Below, one piece after another: positions 8,901 through 16,811 of a DNA stretch of 64,000 nucleotides. The position numbers were made by a program, and so were the translations under genes. The number at the start of each line of letters is the position of its first letter. Position 1 is the stretch's first letter. This stretch comes from Clostridia bacterium. Its GTDB lineage: Bacteria; Bacillota; Clostridia; Oscillospirales; Acutalibacteraceae. The stretch lies in contig JAFWZR010000030.1 in NCBI GenBank assembly GCA_017522225.1, positions 1-64,000 of the forward strand. The letters run 5' to 3'. Below the pieces are notes generated by a model. It was not told the DNA's origin. It did not search any database and saw only the letters and a program-made list of their open reading frames with translations.

Positions 8901-9926
8901 AAAATGTATAGTTATGCCCTGGAAATCGTATTCACCGTTTTTCATATCTATTTTTTCCCATTCAGATTCCGTTCCGTCGTAATATATATCTGTTAAAGCA
9001 TCGTTACAACCAAATGCATAATAATCAATAGCAGTAACACTTGCAGGTATTTTAAGGCTTGTAAGCTTATCACATCCATAAAACGCATATTTTTCTATTT
9101 TTGTTACACTGTTCGGAATGGTATAGCTTGTTTCTGATCGTCCTTCAGGATAGTTGATAATCTCAGTTTTATCTTTATTAAACAGCACACCATAATTGTC
9201 AGATGAGTATGCCGTATTACCTGTTGATACATTTATACTTTGAAGTTTAGGACAGTCGGCAAATGTAGAATTGTCAAGACTTGTTACACTGTCGGGGATC
9301 GTGATTCTTTCAAGCTCTATAGAGCCATAAAATGCAGCCTCACCGATACTTATAACACCATCCGGAATGTAAAGCAATACAATTGAAGTAGCTTCAAAAG
9401 CACAGTCACCTATAGTTTTTACTGTGTTCGGAATATCTACATATGTAAGAGCATAGCAAAGCGAAAAGGCACTATCATCAATGCTTGTTACGCCTTCCGG
9501 GATTACAACACTTACAAGGTTTTCACAACCAAAAAACGCACTTGCACCTATGTATGTTACACTTTCAGGAATTATAATACTCGTAAGATGTGTGCAATAA
9601 TAAAAGGCACCTGAACCTATGCTTGTTACACCTTCACTAATAATTGCACCGGTAATCGAATTTTTATGTTCCTTCCATGGCATAGAGGAAGGAACAAAAT
9701 CATCCATCGCTCCCGTTCCGCTGATGATGAGTTCACCTGTCTCGTCATTAAAAGTCCAGGTAAGGTTCTCACCGCAAGTACCGCTGTATGAAGCTGCACT
9801 TGCTTTGGTGTTGAAGTCAAACCAGTCAAGGTTCAGCTCCAATCCCACAAATCCACTCAGCGGTGCGGCGGTCAGAACTATAACCGCCACCATTAGCGAT
9901 GCTAATATTTTCTTTATCCTTTTCAT
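5982..9926 (-). CDS. Secreted BspA-type leucine-rich-repeat protein with dockerin-like module
   Basis: About 1314 residues. I start at the ATG at 9926 (MKRIKKILASLMVAVIV) because GGGAGGAAT lies 7 bases upstream; a further ATG at 9941 lacks a site. An N-terminal signal peptide is followed by four copies of a small module of the type CGDNLTW...ELVINGTGEMDD, beginning near residues 53, 352, 511 and 799 (numbered from 9941). Each leads into arrays of 23-residue LRR_5 repeats of the form IPDSVTSIGECAFDGCTSL. Near 1174-1242 there is a two-loop calcium-binding dockerin-like segment (GDTTGDSWYDGQDA and DCNHDGVIDQLD). Then follow an acidic linker rich in D, E, A and P and a hydrophobic tail (FEMILNFIKSIFEMLLSYI). 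No LPXTG motif is present. Such proteins usually act in adhesion; the ligand is unknown. Confidence 0.9.
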   Translation of the reverse strand: MKRIKKILASLMVAVIVLTAAPLSGFVGLELNLDWFDFNTKASAASYSGTCGENLTWTFNDETGELIISGTGAMDDFVPSSMPWKEHKNSITGAIISEGVTSIGSGAFYYCTHLTSIIIPESVTYIGASAFFGCENLVSVVIPEGVTSIDDSAFSLCYALTYVDIPNTVKTIGDCAFEATSIVLLYIPDGVISIGEAAFYGSIELERITIPDSVTSLDNSTFADCPKLQSINVSTGNTAYSSDNYGVLFNKDKTEIINYPEGRSETSYTIPNSVTKIEKYAFYGCDKLTSLKIPASVTAIDYYAFGCNDALTDIYYDGTESEWEKIDMKNGEYDFQGITIHFVEPEGPYSGTCGDNLTWSLDAETGELVINGTGEMDDHLSYEDTPWYNYHSSIKKVTIGNGVTTIGSYVFYNCTNLTSITIPEGVTSIGSYVFYNCTNLTSITIPEGVTSIGSYTFTCCDSLQKVYYTGTKDEWGSISLGSLNGIPAVTIIFECDSERPYYDCGKCGDTLDWVLYVDYELVISGAGEMGNYSDYTAEQWRKYASLIKKLTIEKGATSIGMCAFMNCSNLTDIIIPDSVTSIGASAFCGCENLVSIVIPDSVTSIGVCAFDGCTSLINITIPDSVTSIGECAFDGCTSLANITIPDSLTSIGWSAFSNTGYYDDHSNWKDDVLYIGNHLIEAKSNLSGSYTIKEGTKCIADSAFDDCTSIVNVMIPDSVTSIDAYAFYNCTNLTSITIPDSITIIRDSTFFDCTNLSDVYYSGTKEDWTKIEIEDNNDPVLNATIHFSEPEDPYSSICGENVTWSIDAETKTLTISGQGAMYDFNESIVVPWQHSYGDFDKIVIEDGVTHIGASSFAYFDNVTDISIPDSVITIGIDAFYNTGYYNDKNNWENGVLYIGNYLIEFNSDISDVCIIPEGILAVADYADKNEEKTVKCILPDSLISIGECAFMGPEVTIPVLGTSIKYFSENAFYDVTFIKVEISPDIEEISENVFEECSIECLTFRNTLKIVGNGTFMQCACEDVYYLGTEEEWNQIVFGSGNEMLTYLYTHNTGCVHFLGSEHKHSYSSKITSPPTGEFEGTETLTCICGDHYEKSVAALGFDVFDGVTIDFETNTMSGFNAGETSLDGYTMPVHDSYIWEYETSNGKLGTGSKAILKDGDTVIGEYTILVYGDTTGDSWYDGQDAIIVDCLANGMLTKDDVSEAVYTAADCNHDGVIDQLDVELLNQAGALLANVDQSKPAEVLLETSAEYVEYLDLIDQSPEIEDETDAPEADAEETPEADTEDAKIDIFEMILNFIKSIFEMLLSYIPMPL
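8014..8151. repeat. Two 69-bp leucine-rich-repeat units, near-identical tandem
   Basis: Units starting at 8014 and 8083 share most bases (for example CTTGTGCAACCATCGAACGC in both). The 69-base period equals one 23-residue repeat, so the reading frame is kept. Confidence 0.85.
8562..8711. repeat. Two 69-bp leucine-rich-repeat units, almost perfect tandem plus partial third
   Basis: Units at 8562-8630 and 8631-8699 differ at a single base that I can see (AACACC against AACTCC), followed by a partial third copy. This near-identity suggests recent duplication and a site where repeat number could change by recombination. Confidence 0.9.
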
Positions 9927-10129
9927 CCGGATTCCTCCCAACGAAATATCTGTCTGTTATGTAAATAAATAACTATACATTTTAAGTGTAACACTTCTGG
10001 CATATAAATGCAATTGTTTGATTCATCAAAAAACTTTTAACAAATTTTTTCAATTGTATTTTTGTGAATTGTGATAACAATAACTAATGCAAACGCAAAC
10101 ACAATTCTTCGCAAAGGAGTGAAAAAGAT

Positions 10130-10321
10130 ATGGCAAGCAAGAAGAATGTAGTTCCCGAGGCTAGAGAGGCTCTCGACCGTTTCAAGATGGAGACTGCTTC
10201 TGAAGTAGGTGTTAACCTCAAGAACGGTTACAACGGTGACCTCACATCTAAGCAGGCCGGTTCTGTCGGCGGCCAGATGGTTAAGAAGATGATCGAGTCT
10301 TACGAGAAGAACATGAAATAA
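10130..10321 (+). CDS. Alpha/beta-type small acid-soluble spore protein
   Basis: 63 residues. Binds and protects DNA in the dormant spore and is degraded at germination. The core is LDRFKMETASEVGVNLKNGY, then GDLTSKQAGSVGGQMVKKMI, matching the alpha/beta SASP family closely, and METASEVGV corresponds to the germination-protease cleavage region. A strong AAAGGAG site precedes the ATG. The gene stands alone between a divergent surface-protein gene and a strong terminator. Expression by the forespore sigma factor is expected from the family, but I could not assign a clear sigma-G promoter. It shows that the organism, or its recent ancestor, forms endospores. Confidence 0.95.
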   Translation: MASKKNVVPEAREALDRFKMETASEVGVNLKNGYNGDLTSKQAGSVGGQMVKKMIESYEKNMK

Positions 10322-10334
10322 CTTTTCAAATTAA

Positions 10335-10370
10335 AAAACTGCTGTTGAGCAATCAACAGCAGTTTTCTTT
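10335..10370. terminator. Bidirectional terminator between convergent genes
   Basis: A perfect 14-base inverted repeat (AAAACTGCTGTTGA, loop GCAA) at 10335-10366 is followed by a T-rich tail on the plus strand and preceded by A-rich sequence, so it can serve both the spore-protein gene and the minus-strand gene ending at 10371. Confidence 0.9.
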
Positions 10371-11546
10371 TTACCATGTAAGTGTTATATCGAGACCGTT
10401 GACCTCGTAGTCGATGATGCCTTTCTTAAGCTGAAGGGCTTCGACAACTGCGTCAAGCATTTCTTTATCCTTCATTGTGATTGTGGACACAATTGTAAGG
10501 CTTTGGGGAAGGTAAGCTGTGTCGCTTATCTGGAAACCTGTTACCCACCAATGAAGTGCTGCCGGACGGGAGAAAAGAAGCTCATCACCGTGGTAAACAT
10601 CCATGCTCATTACAAGCATATCCTCATCGGCTGCACAGTCATAGAATGTTCCGTCCTTACTCTCATCGCGTGTGTACACGCCAACCTCACCGCCGTTTGC
10701 GATTGCATAACGGCCCTTCCATATCTGGAACATCCAATCCTTACCGTCATAGTTGAACTTCACACGCTGAGTTGTGTAGTGGAAGAAGAACGGTGTAAGA
10801 TAGCAGAAAATATCATAGAAGATATTAAAGCCCAACTGGCGCTGCCATACATCGATACCTGTATAAACAACACCGTCACTGAGGTTAAGATAATAGCCGA
10901 AAAGTGCGGGTGAACCGTCCTTGCCGACGAACTGATTAAGCTTGGTATCATAATAGATATCTGTTGTTGCCTTGTCGTTTCTGCCGTCACGGTAGGTTAT
11001 CGCAACACAAAGTCTGAACAAATTCGGATTTCCGCTGACAGGCTCCGCAACAAACTGAACATCGTCAACAATGCCGAGCCAGATTGAAATCACACGCATA
11101 ACAACGCACTGCACCATATTGCCCTCACGGAAGCCCTGACCGGAAAGATCGTTCAGGAAAGCCTGTGCTTCAGGGATATTGAGATTAAGTGTTGATGTAA
11201 CCAGCTCCGCATACTGATTTGACTGAGGTAAATTTTTGAAAACAAGATCAAAGTTAACACCTGTCATCTCAAAAATATCTTCAACAACACCTGTAAGAAC
11301 TTCGTCTGTTCTTACAATAAGCTTTTCTTCATTGAAGAGCTTGAAGCCGAGGATTGTGTTCATCTGAGTGTTGATAAACATTACTGTTTCAAGGAATGAG
11401 CCGATATCGAACATCGGGTAGCCGTTATTCCAGATATCTACGATGTCAATCTTGTTGTTTTTCTCTGACACAGCTCCAACAGGTACAGCCATAACAGAGA
11501 AGGTTGTTATAATCACAAGGAGCACCGCAATAATTCTTTTTTTCAT
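10371..11546 (-). CDS. Secreted DUF4474-domain protein
   Basis: 391 residues with a clear signal peptide (MKKRIIAVLLVIITTFSVMA, cleavage near AVPVGAVS). The C-terminal two-thirds contains VKFNYDGKDWMFQIWKGRYA and GGEVGVYTR, which I recognise as the DUF4474 domain found in exported proteins of Ruminococcaceae. The domain's function is unknown. The middle part (residues about 40-150) is helical with no motif I recognise. It starts at ATG 11546 after an AGGAGGCGG site and has its own strong promoter, so it is probably a single-gene unit. Confidence 0.75.
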   Translation of the reverse strand: MKKRIIAVLLVIITTFSVMAVPVGAVSEKNNKIDIVDIWNNGYPMFDIGSFLETVMFINTQMNTILGFKLFNEEKLIVRTDEVLTGVVEDIFEMTGVNFDLVFKNLPQSNQYAELVTSTLNLNIPEAQAFLNDLSGQGFREGNMVQCVVMRVISIWLGIVDDVQFVAEPVSGNPNLFRLCVAITYRDGRNDKATTDIYYDTKLNQFVGKDGSPALFGYYLNLSDGVVYTGIDVWQRQLGFNIFYDIFCYLTPFFFHYTTQRVKFNYDGKDWMFQIWKGRYAIANGGEVGVYTRDESKDGTFYDCAADEDMLVMSMDVYHGDELLFSRPAALHWWVTGFQISDTAYLPQSLTIVSTITMKDKEMLDAVVEALQLKKGIIDYEVNGLDITLTW

Positions 11547-11575
11547 TCTTTCCGCCTCCTATCGATAGTATTTCA

Positions 11576-11604
11576 ATTATATTCCAATTAATCAAATAAG
11601 TCAA
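11576..11604 (-). promoter_or_regulatory. Promoter of the DUF4474 gene
   Basis: Minus-strand TTGACT (11599-11604) and TATAAT (11576-11581) are separated by 17 bases, close to consensus. Confidence 0.85.
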
Positions 11605-11639
11605 CCTAAAAAAATCTGCACATTGCGACACTCTTTGCA

Positions 11640-11668
11640 TTGAAAAAATTGCCGTCTGATGATATACT
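11640..11668 (+). promoter_or_regulatory. Promoter of rsmE
   Basis: TTGAAA (11640-11645) and TATACT (11663-11668) with a 17-base spacer, followed by a leader of about 25 bases. It also rules out coding starts upstream of 11700. Confidence 0.75.
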
Positions 11669-11699
11669 GAAAATCAGAATAAAACAAAGGGGAAAAGCT

Positions 11700-12446
11700 A
11701 TGTTTCATTTTTTTGTTTCGCCCGAAAATGTAAGTGAAAAGGAAATTTTAATTGTCGGCAGTGACGTTAACCATATCAAAAATGTCCTGCGGATGAAAAC
11801 GGGTGAAAGGTTTGTTGCAAATGACGGTAACGGTGCAAGCTACTGCTGTGCAGTCAGAGAAATCTATGACGACAGAATTGTTGCAGACATCGAGGACGGT
11901 CAGCTTATGAGCAATGAGCTTCCCGTAAGGCTTGTGCTTTTTCAAGGACTGCCGAAGGCAGACAAGCTTGAGCTGATTATCCAGAAGGGTGTCGAGCTCG
12001 GCGTGAGCGAAATTTACCCTGTCGAAATGGCTCGCTGTGTGGTAAAGCTTGACGATAAAAAGAAAAAAAACAAAACTGCACGCTGGCAATCCATAAGCGA
12101 AAGTGCGGCAAAGCAATCCGGCAGAACCGTTATTCCCGAAATTCACGAGCCTGTCAGCTTTACTGATGCGCTTAAGATCGCGAAGGATTTCGATTTGCTT
12201 CTTGTCCCCTACGAGTGTGCCGACAGTATGGCTGCCCTTAAGGATAAGCTTGCAACTGTCAAAGAGAATATGACTGTCGGTATTTTCATCGGACCTGAGG
12301 GCGGTTACGAGGAATCGGAAATCGAGAAGGCAAAGTCTGCAGGCGGTGAGATTGTTTCACTCGGCAAAAGAATACTGCGCACGGAAACCGCAAGCATTGC
12401 CACGCTCGCAATCTGTATGTTCAACATTGAATCTAATCTTTTGTAA
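11700..12446 (+). CDS. rsmE: 16S rRNA m3U1498 methyltransferase
   Basis: 248 residues. Methylates N3 of U1498 in 16S rRNA using S-adenosylmethionine; a SPOUT-fold enzyme. The N-terminal PUA-like part begins MFHFFVSPENVS with HIKNVLRMKTGERF, and the C-terminal knot has VFIGPEGGYEESEIE-type residues (seen as FIGPEGGYEESEIEKAKSAG) and LGKRILRTETASI, all characteristic. The ATG at 11700 follows AAAGGGG. It is followed 10 bases later by the RsmF-like gene, giving a two-gene rRNA-modification unit. Confidence 0.95.
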   Translation: MFHFFVSPENVSEKEILIVGSDVNHIKNVLRMKTGERFVANDGNGASYCCAVREIYDDRIVADIEDGQLMSNELPVRLVLFQGLPKADKLELIIQKGVELGVSEIYPVEMARCVVKLDDKKKKNKTARWQSISESAAKQSGRTVIPEIHEPVSFTDALKIAKDFDLLLVPYECADSMAALKDKLATVKENMTVGIFIGPEGGYEESEIEKAKSAGGEIVSLGKRILRTETASIATLAICMFNIESNLL

Positions 12447-12456
12447 GGAATAAAAT

Positions 12457-13806
12457 ATGCTGCCACAAGAATTTTTATTGAGAATGAAAGACCTGCTCGG
12501 TGAGAACTACGAGGCTTTTTTAAGGTCGTATGACGAAACACCTGTGCGTTCTTTCAGAATAAACACAAACAAAATAAGCGAATCGGATTTTGTAAAAATC
12601 AATCCTTTCGGCGGAGAAAAAATACCGTTTGCGGATAACGCATATTACTTTGATTTTGACAAAATCGGCAACCATCCGTACCACCACGCAGGTATGGTTT
12701 ATATTCAGGAGCCTGCGGCAATGAGTGCCGTTGCGAGTGTTGACATCGGAAGCGACTGGAAAATTCTCGACCTGTGTGCCGCGCCCGGAGGCAAATCGTC
12801 TCAGGCTGCGGACAAGCTCAAGAACGGTATGATTGTTTCAAACGAAATTATTCCGTCACGCTGTAAGATTCTGACAGGCAATATGGAACGGCTCGGCTTC
12901 AGAAACGCAATTACCACCTGCACGGATGCAAAGCGTCTGTCTTCACTTTTCGGTGAAGAGTTCGACCTTGTTATTGTTGATGCACCCTGCTCGGGTGAGG
13001 GAATGTTCCGCAAGGATGAGACCGCAATCAACGAATGGTCACCTGCAAACGTCAGGCTATGTGCCGAAAGGCAGGTTGAGATTCTCGGCTACATACACTC
13101 TCTTGTAAAAGAGGGCTGTTATCTTCTTTATTCCACCTGTACTTTTTCGTTGGAAGAGAACGAAATGTGTGTTGACGAATTTCTCTCTTCTCATCCTGAA
13201 TTTGAGCTTGTGCCCGTCAAGGATTGCGTAAAGAACAATACCGCAGACGGAATTCACTTTGACGGATGCAGAACACAGAACATTACCGAATGCCGTCGTT
13301 TTTATCCCCATATTTCAAAGGGCGAAGGTCAGTTTGTTGCGTTGCTTAAGAAAAAACACGGCAATGGTATCCGCACAAAAAGAGAAAACGCTCTTGAAGA
13401 AATCCCCAAGAACGAGCAAAAAATTGTTTTTGATTTTCTTGACTCAACGCTTGCGGATTACGATAAACGGTGCGTTAAAAAGTATAAAGAAAACATAGTT
13501 TATTTTGAGCCTGATTTTGTTGTGCCGAAGGGCATCGCTTTTTCCTGCGGTGTGACGATAGGCACGGTGCAGAAGAATTATGTCCAGCCGCACCACCAGT
13601 TTTTTATGGCTATGGCAGACAAATTCAAAAGAAAAATCAACCTCTCTCCCGACGAGTCTGAATCATACCTTAAAGGTAACACTCTCCCCTGCTCGTGTGA
13701 CAACGGTTGGGCAGTTGTACTTGTTGACGGCTGTTCGCTCGGAGGAGCAAAAGCGGTTAACGGTACAGCAAAGAACCATTATCCGAAAGGGCTCAGAAAA
13801 GTTTAA
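12457..13806 (+). CDS. RsmF/RsmB-like 16S rRNA m5C methyltransferase (NOL1/NOP2/Sun family)
   Basis: 449 residues. Methylates C5 of cytosine in rRNA. The AdoMet-binding motif LDLCAAPGGKSSQAADKLKN, the motif IVDAPCSGEGMFRKD and the catalytic YSTCTFSLEENE are all present with both conserved cysteines. The C-terminal part (from about residue 300) fits the PUA-like RNA-binding extension of RsmF-type proteins, including GCSLGGAKAVNGTAKNHYPK. An AAGGA site precedes the ATG. The exact target nucleotide cannot be read from the sequence, so I give no symbol. Confidence 0.92.
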   Translation: MLPQEFLLRMKDLLGENYEAFLRSYDETPVRSFRINTNKISESDFVKINPFGGEKIPFADNAYYFDFDKIGNHPYHHAGMVYIQEPAAMSAVASVDIGSDWKILDLCAAPGGKSSQAADKLKNGMIVSNEIIPSRCKILTGNMERLGFRNAITTCTDAKRLSSLFGEEFDLVIVDAPCSGEGMFRKDETAINEWSPANVRLCAERQVEILGYIHSLVKEGCYLLYSTCTFSLEENEMCVDEFLSSHPEFELVPVKDCVKNNTADGIHFDGCRTQNITECRRFYPHISKGEGQFVALLKKKHGNGIRTKRENALEEIPKNEQKIVFDFLDSTLADYDKRCVKKYKENIVYFEPDFVVPKGIAFSCGVTIGTVQKNYVQPHHQFFMAMADKFKRKINLSPDESESYLKGNTLPCSCDNGWAVVLVDGCSLGGAKAVNGTAKNHYPKGLRKV

Positions 13807-13816
13807 TAAAAAATAT

Positions 13817-13850
13817 CGGCTTGCAGAAACTGAAAACTGCAAGCCGTTTT
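13817..13850. terminator. Bidirectional terminator between convergent genes
   Basis: Inverted repeat CGGCTTGCAG (13817-13826) and CTGCAAGCCG (13837-13846) followed by TTTTG, with A-rich sequence on the other side. Confidence 0.88.
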
Positions 13851-13862
13851 GTTTTTTGATTA

Positions 13863-14504
13863 TCAATCTGCGAAGAAATACTCTTCAACCGTTGCGCACA
13901 TTGCGTGATAGAGGGGCAGATGAAGCTCCTGAATCATATATGTTTCATCTTCACCGACCACAACGGAAATGTCACAGATATCCTTAAGTCTGCCGCCCGT
14001 TTTGCCCGTAAGAGCAATGGTGGTTATGCCCATTGCCTTTGCAACCGCTGCCGCGGCATAGACATTCTTTGCATTACCCGATGTACTGATACCGAGAAAG
14101 ACATCTCCCCTTTTGCCAAGTCCGAGCACCTGCTGTGCATAAATCAGCTCAGGGTCGCAGTCGTTGGCAAACGCTGTTGTCAGTGCAACACCGCTGTTGA
14201 GTGCAATTGCGGGTAAGCCCTGCTGCAGCTTGTCGATACTCACTTCTGCAAGCTCGGGCACAGCGGTAAGCATCTGAGACAGAGTCTTTTCGGAAAGCTC
14301 TCTTTTTTTAAGGAAGCCCTTCATCAGCTCACCGACAATGTGTTCTGCATCTGCACAGCTGCCGCCGTTGCCGCAGACAAGAAGCTTGCCGCCTGCCTCG
14401 TAGCATTTTATAACTGCATCGCAAAGCTGACGGATTTCTTTCTCGTTAGCCTTGAGTATGGGATAGCGCCATATAAGCTGTGTGACATAATCCATATTAT
14501 TCAT
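13863..14504 (-). CDS. SIS-domain phosphosugar isomerase, GmhA-like
   Basis: 213 residues starting MNNMDYVTQLIWRYPIL. The sugar-phosphate isomerase fold is shown by LLVCGNGGSCADAEHIVGEL and later GISTSGNAKNV, the two serine-rich phosphate loops of phosphoheptose isomerases. An insertion of about 40 residues (LKKRELSEKTLSQMLTAVPE onward) separates the helix after the first loop from the next strand, as in many clostridial members. The product would be a heptose-7-phosphate if it is a true GmhA, but no other heptose genes are nearby. The ATG at 14504 overlaps the stop of the preceding gene by 8 bases, indicating coupling with the histidine-phosphatase-like gene. Confidence 0.8.
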   Translation of the reverse strand: MNNMDYVTQLIWRYPILKANEKEIRQLCDAVIKCYEAGGKLLVCGNGGSCADAEHIVGELMKGFLKKRELSEKTLSQMLTAVPELAEVSIDKLQQGLPAIALNSGVALTTAFANDCDPELIYAQQVLGLGKRGDVFLGISTSGNAKNVYAAAAVAKAMGITTIALTGKTGGRLKDICDISVVVGEDETYMIQELHLPLYHAMCATVEEYFFAD

Positions 14505-15171
14505 ACAAAAAGTCCTCAACATTGAAGTCGTCAATTTCTGCAAATTCGTTTTCGCCCTCGATTTCGGGAATCTGTGCGATAACCTCAAACTTTCTGCCCT
14601 GTGACCAGAGTGACGGGGTGATGCGGATTGTATAACCGCAGCCGCCGGGAGTCAGCCATTCGTGCATAGAAGCCTCGGGCAGACCGAACATAGAGAGAAG
14701 TGCCATAATAACACCGCCGTGAGTGACGATTGCCGTCTTGGTGATGCCTGACTGAATAACTCCATCAATAACCTTAATCATCGTATGTGCAATTCGGTTA
14801 GAAAACTCCTCATTGCTTTCACCGAACGGAGGGTTAACACCTTTTTTACCTGCAAGCCAATCGGGGAAAACAGGATGAGTCTCAAGCTCTTCTGCCGTTT
14901 TACCCTCAAATTCACCGAAGTTATACTCAATAAAGCCGTCAATCAGAATCGGCTCGCAGTTCGGATAAATAAGCTTTGCAGTCTGTGTACAACGGGAGAG
15001 AGGGCTTGAAAAAACTGCCTCAACGGGAGGATATCTGTAATCCTCCTTCATCTGAGTAATCTGTTCAATTCCCTCTGCGCTTAACGGCTCGTCGATGTGG
15101 CCGATGTATCGACCGCCTACGTTACCTGCCGTAAGACCGTTTCTTATAAGTTGGATATAATATGACTTCAT
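14497..15171 (-). CDS. Histidine-phosphatase-fold protein lacking the catalytic histidine
   Basis: 224 residues with the phosphoglycerate-mutase-like fold: SPLSRCTQTAKLIYPN, FGEFEGKTAEEL and VTHGGVIMAL, the last holding the second active-site histidine. The first motif, normally RHG, reads LIRNGLTAGN, so the phospho-accepting histidine is N11 (codon AAC at 15139-15141). Unless this is a sequencing error, ordinary phosphoenzyme chemistry should be lost, and a binding or regulatory role is possible. A TGAGGAA site precedes the ATG at 15171. It is co-transcribed with the SIS-domain gene. The family is secure; the function is not. Confidence 0.85.
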   Translation of the reverse strand: MKSYYIQLIRNGLTAGNVGGRYIGHIDEPLSAEGIEQITQMKEDYRYPPVEAVFSSPLSRCTQTAKLIYPNCEPILIDGFIEYNFGEFEGKTAEELETHPVFPDWLAGKKGVNPPFGESNEEFSNRIAHTMIKVIDGVIQSGITKTAIVTHGGVIMALLSMFGLPEASMHEWLTPGGCGYTIRITPSLWSQGRKFEVIAQIPEIEGENEFAEIDDFNVEDFLYE

Positions 15172-15193
15172 TTATTTTTATTCCTCAGAATGA

Positions 15194-15232
15194 CGGAAAT
15201 AACCCGAGCCGTATTTTTTCGGATTATTTCCG
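15194..15232. repeat. Inverted repeat upstream of the histidine-phosphatase-like gene
   Basis: CGGAAATAA (15194-15202) pairs with TTATTTCCG (15224-15232), with further pairing CCGA/TCGG inside. There is no T-run on either side, so it is not an ordinary terminator; it could be a leader structure or binding site. Confidence 0.45.
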
Positions 15233-15321
15233 CCACTTATTCATTAGTTGCTCACCAAACTGAATGTCTGGCTGTGTTTTTTCTTTAAGTTCCAAAAGAA
15301 TCGCGACGAAAAATCTCCGAG

Positions 15322-15351
15322 CCGAAAAGCGCTGAAAAGACTCGCTTTCGG
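15322..15351 (-). terminator. Possible terminator of the glycogen operon
   Basis: Minus-strand CCGAAAGCG pairs with CGCTTTTCGG with one bulged base, followed by a short TTTTT a few bases later. Weak but correctly placed after glgA. Confidence 0.4.
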
Positions 15352-15371
15352 ACAGGTTCGGATTGTTACCG

Positions 15372-16793
15372 TCACTCTTTTAACATTGCCTTGTAGAGTT
15401 TGATATAAGTGTTAGCTGAACGTCCCCAGCTGTAATCACATTCGAGTGCACGCTGTGTGAGTGCTGCCCAGTCGTAATTATAGTATACGGTAAGTGCACG
15501 GCGGATAGCATCAAGCATATCGTGTGCATTGTAACTCTTGAATGTAAAGCCGTTGCCCTCACCGTCACCGCAGTCAGAAATGGAGTCACGAAGACCGCCT
15601 GTTTCGCGTACGATGGGCACTGTACCATAACGAAGAGCAACCATCTGTGAAAGTCCGCAGGGTTCACTCTTTGACGGCATAAGGAACATATCCGCACCTG
15701 CATAAATCTTTCGTGCAAGGTCAGGGATAAAGCCGATACGAAGACCTACCTTATCGGGATACTTTGCAGCAATCTCTCTGAAGAAGCTTTCGTATTCGTA
15801 GTCACCTGAGCCGAGTACAACGAGCTGCATCTCGCTTGTTGCAAGAAGCTCGTCAAGAATTCCCTTTACAAGATCAAGTCCCTTGTGGGCAACAAGACGG
15901 GAAACCATACCGATAATCGGTACATCCGATCTGACGGGAAGTCCCATAACCTGCTGAAGATCCTCTTTGTTGAGCTTCTTGTCTTCAGGATTCTTTGCGG
16001 AATAGTTTGCACGGATGCTCTTGTCTGTTTCGGGATCGTAGCCGAGTACATCAATACCGTTGAGAATACCGCTCAGCTTATAGCGTCTTTCGTTAAGAAT
16101 ACCGTCAAGACCGTGAGAATACCACGGATCAAGGATTTCGTCAGCGTAGGACTGGCTTACTGTTGTAACCTTGTTTGCGCATTCAATTGCACCCTTCATA
16201 AAGTTGACACAACCGTCATACTCAAGAAGTGATGCGTGCTCTGCGGGAATACCGAGAACATCCTCAAGGATTTCTCTGCCGTAAATACCCTGATACTGAA
16301 TGTTGTGAATTGTAAAAACTGTCTTGATGTTTTCATAGCCCGGTGAGTTTGCATACATTGCTGAATAGTAAACGGGAGTAAGTGCCGTCTGCCAGTCGTT
16401 ACAATGGATGATGTCGGGTTTGAAGTCAATGTACGGGATGATTTCAAGAACTGCACGTGAGAAGAATGCAAAACGCTCTGCATCATCGTACTGACCGTAG
16501 ATTGTATCACGCTTGAAATAATACTGATTATCAAGAAGATAGTAAATAACACCGTTGTGCTTTGCCTCGAAGATACCGCAGTACTGACGGCGCCATGCAA
16601 CGGGAACACAGATGTGAGTGATAAACTTCATTGTGTCCTTGAGTTCCTGACGGATTGTGTCATAAAGCGGCATAACAACACGGCAACCGATAAGTCTCTT
16701 GCGGAGTGCCTGAGGCAGGGAGCCTGCAACGTCACCGAGACCGCCACTTGCCATAAAAGGCAGAGCTTCACTTGCAGCGTATAAAACTTTCAT
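15372..16793 (-). CDS. glgA: Glycogen synthase (ADP-glucose type)
   Basis: 473 residues, the usual length for GT5 bacterial glycogen synthases. Adds glucose from ADP-glucose to the non-reducing ends of alpha-1,4-glucan in the cytoplasm. The N-terminus MKVLYAASEALPFMASGGLG carries the ADP-glucose-binding loop, here SGGLGDV rather than the common KTGGLADV. PDIIHCNDWQTALTPVY and the C-terminal MPSKSEPCGLSQMVALRYGT with the catalytic glutamate E are also present. Last gene of glgB-glgC-glgD-glgA, 18 bases after glgD. Confidence 0.96.
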   Translation of the reverse strand: MKVLYAASEALPFMASGGLGDVAGSLPQALRKRLIGCRVVMPLYDTIRQELKDTMKFITHICVPVAWRRQYCGIFEAKHNGVIYYLLDNQYYFKRDTIYGQYDDAERFAFFSRAVLEIIPYIDFKPDIIHCNDWQTALTPVYYSAMYANSPGYENIKTVFTIHNIQYQGIYGREILEDVLGIPAEHASLLEYDGCVNFMKGAIECANKVTTVSQSYADEILDPWYSHGLDGILNERRYKLSGILNGIDVLGYDPETDKSIRANYSAKNPEDKKLNKEDLQQVMGLPVRSDVPIIGMVSRLVAHKGLDLVKGILDELLATSEMQLVVLGSGDYEYESFFREIAAKYPDKVGLRIGFIPDLARKIYAGADMFLMPSKSEPCGLSQMVALRYGTVPIVRETGGLRDSISDCGDGEGNGFTFKSYNAHDMLDAIRRALTVYYNYDWAALTQRALECDYSWGRSANTYIKLYKAMLKE

Positions 16794-16811
16794 AAATCAA
16801 CTCTCCTCTCG

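Noticed and set aside
13863-14504. Naming the SIS gene gmhA
   Set aside because: No other heptose-pathway genes are nearby, and similar SIS proteins have other substrates.
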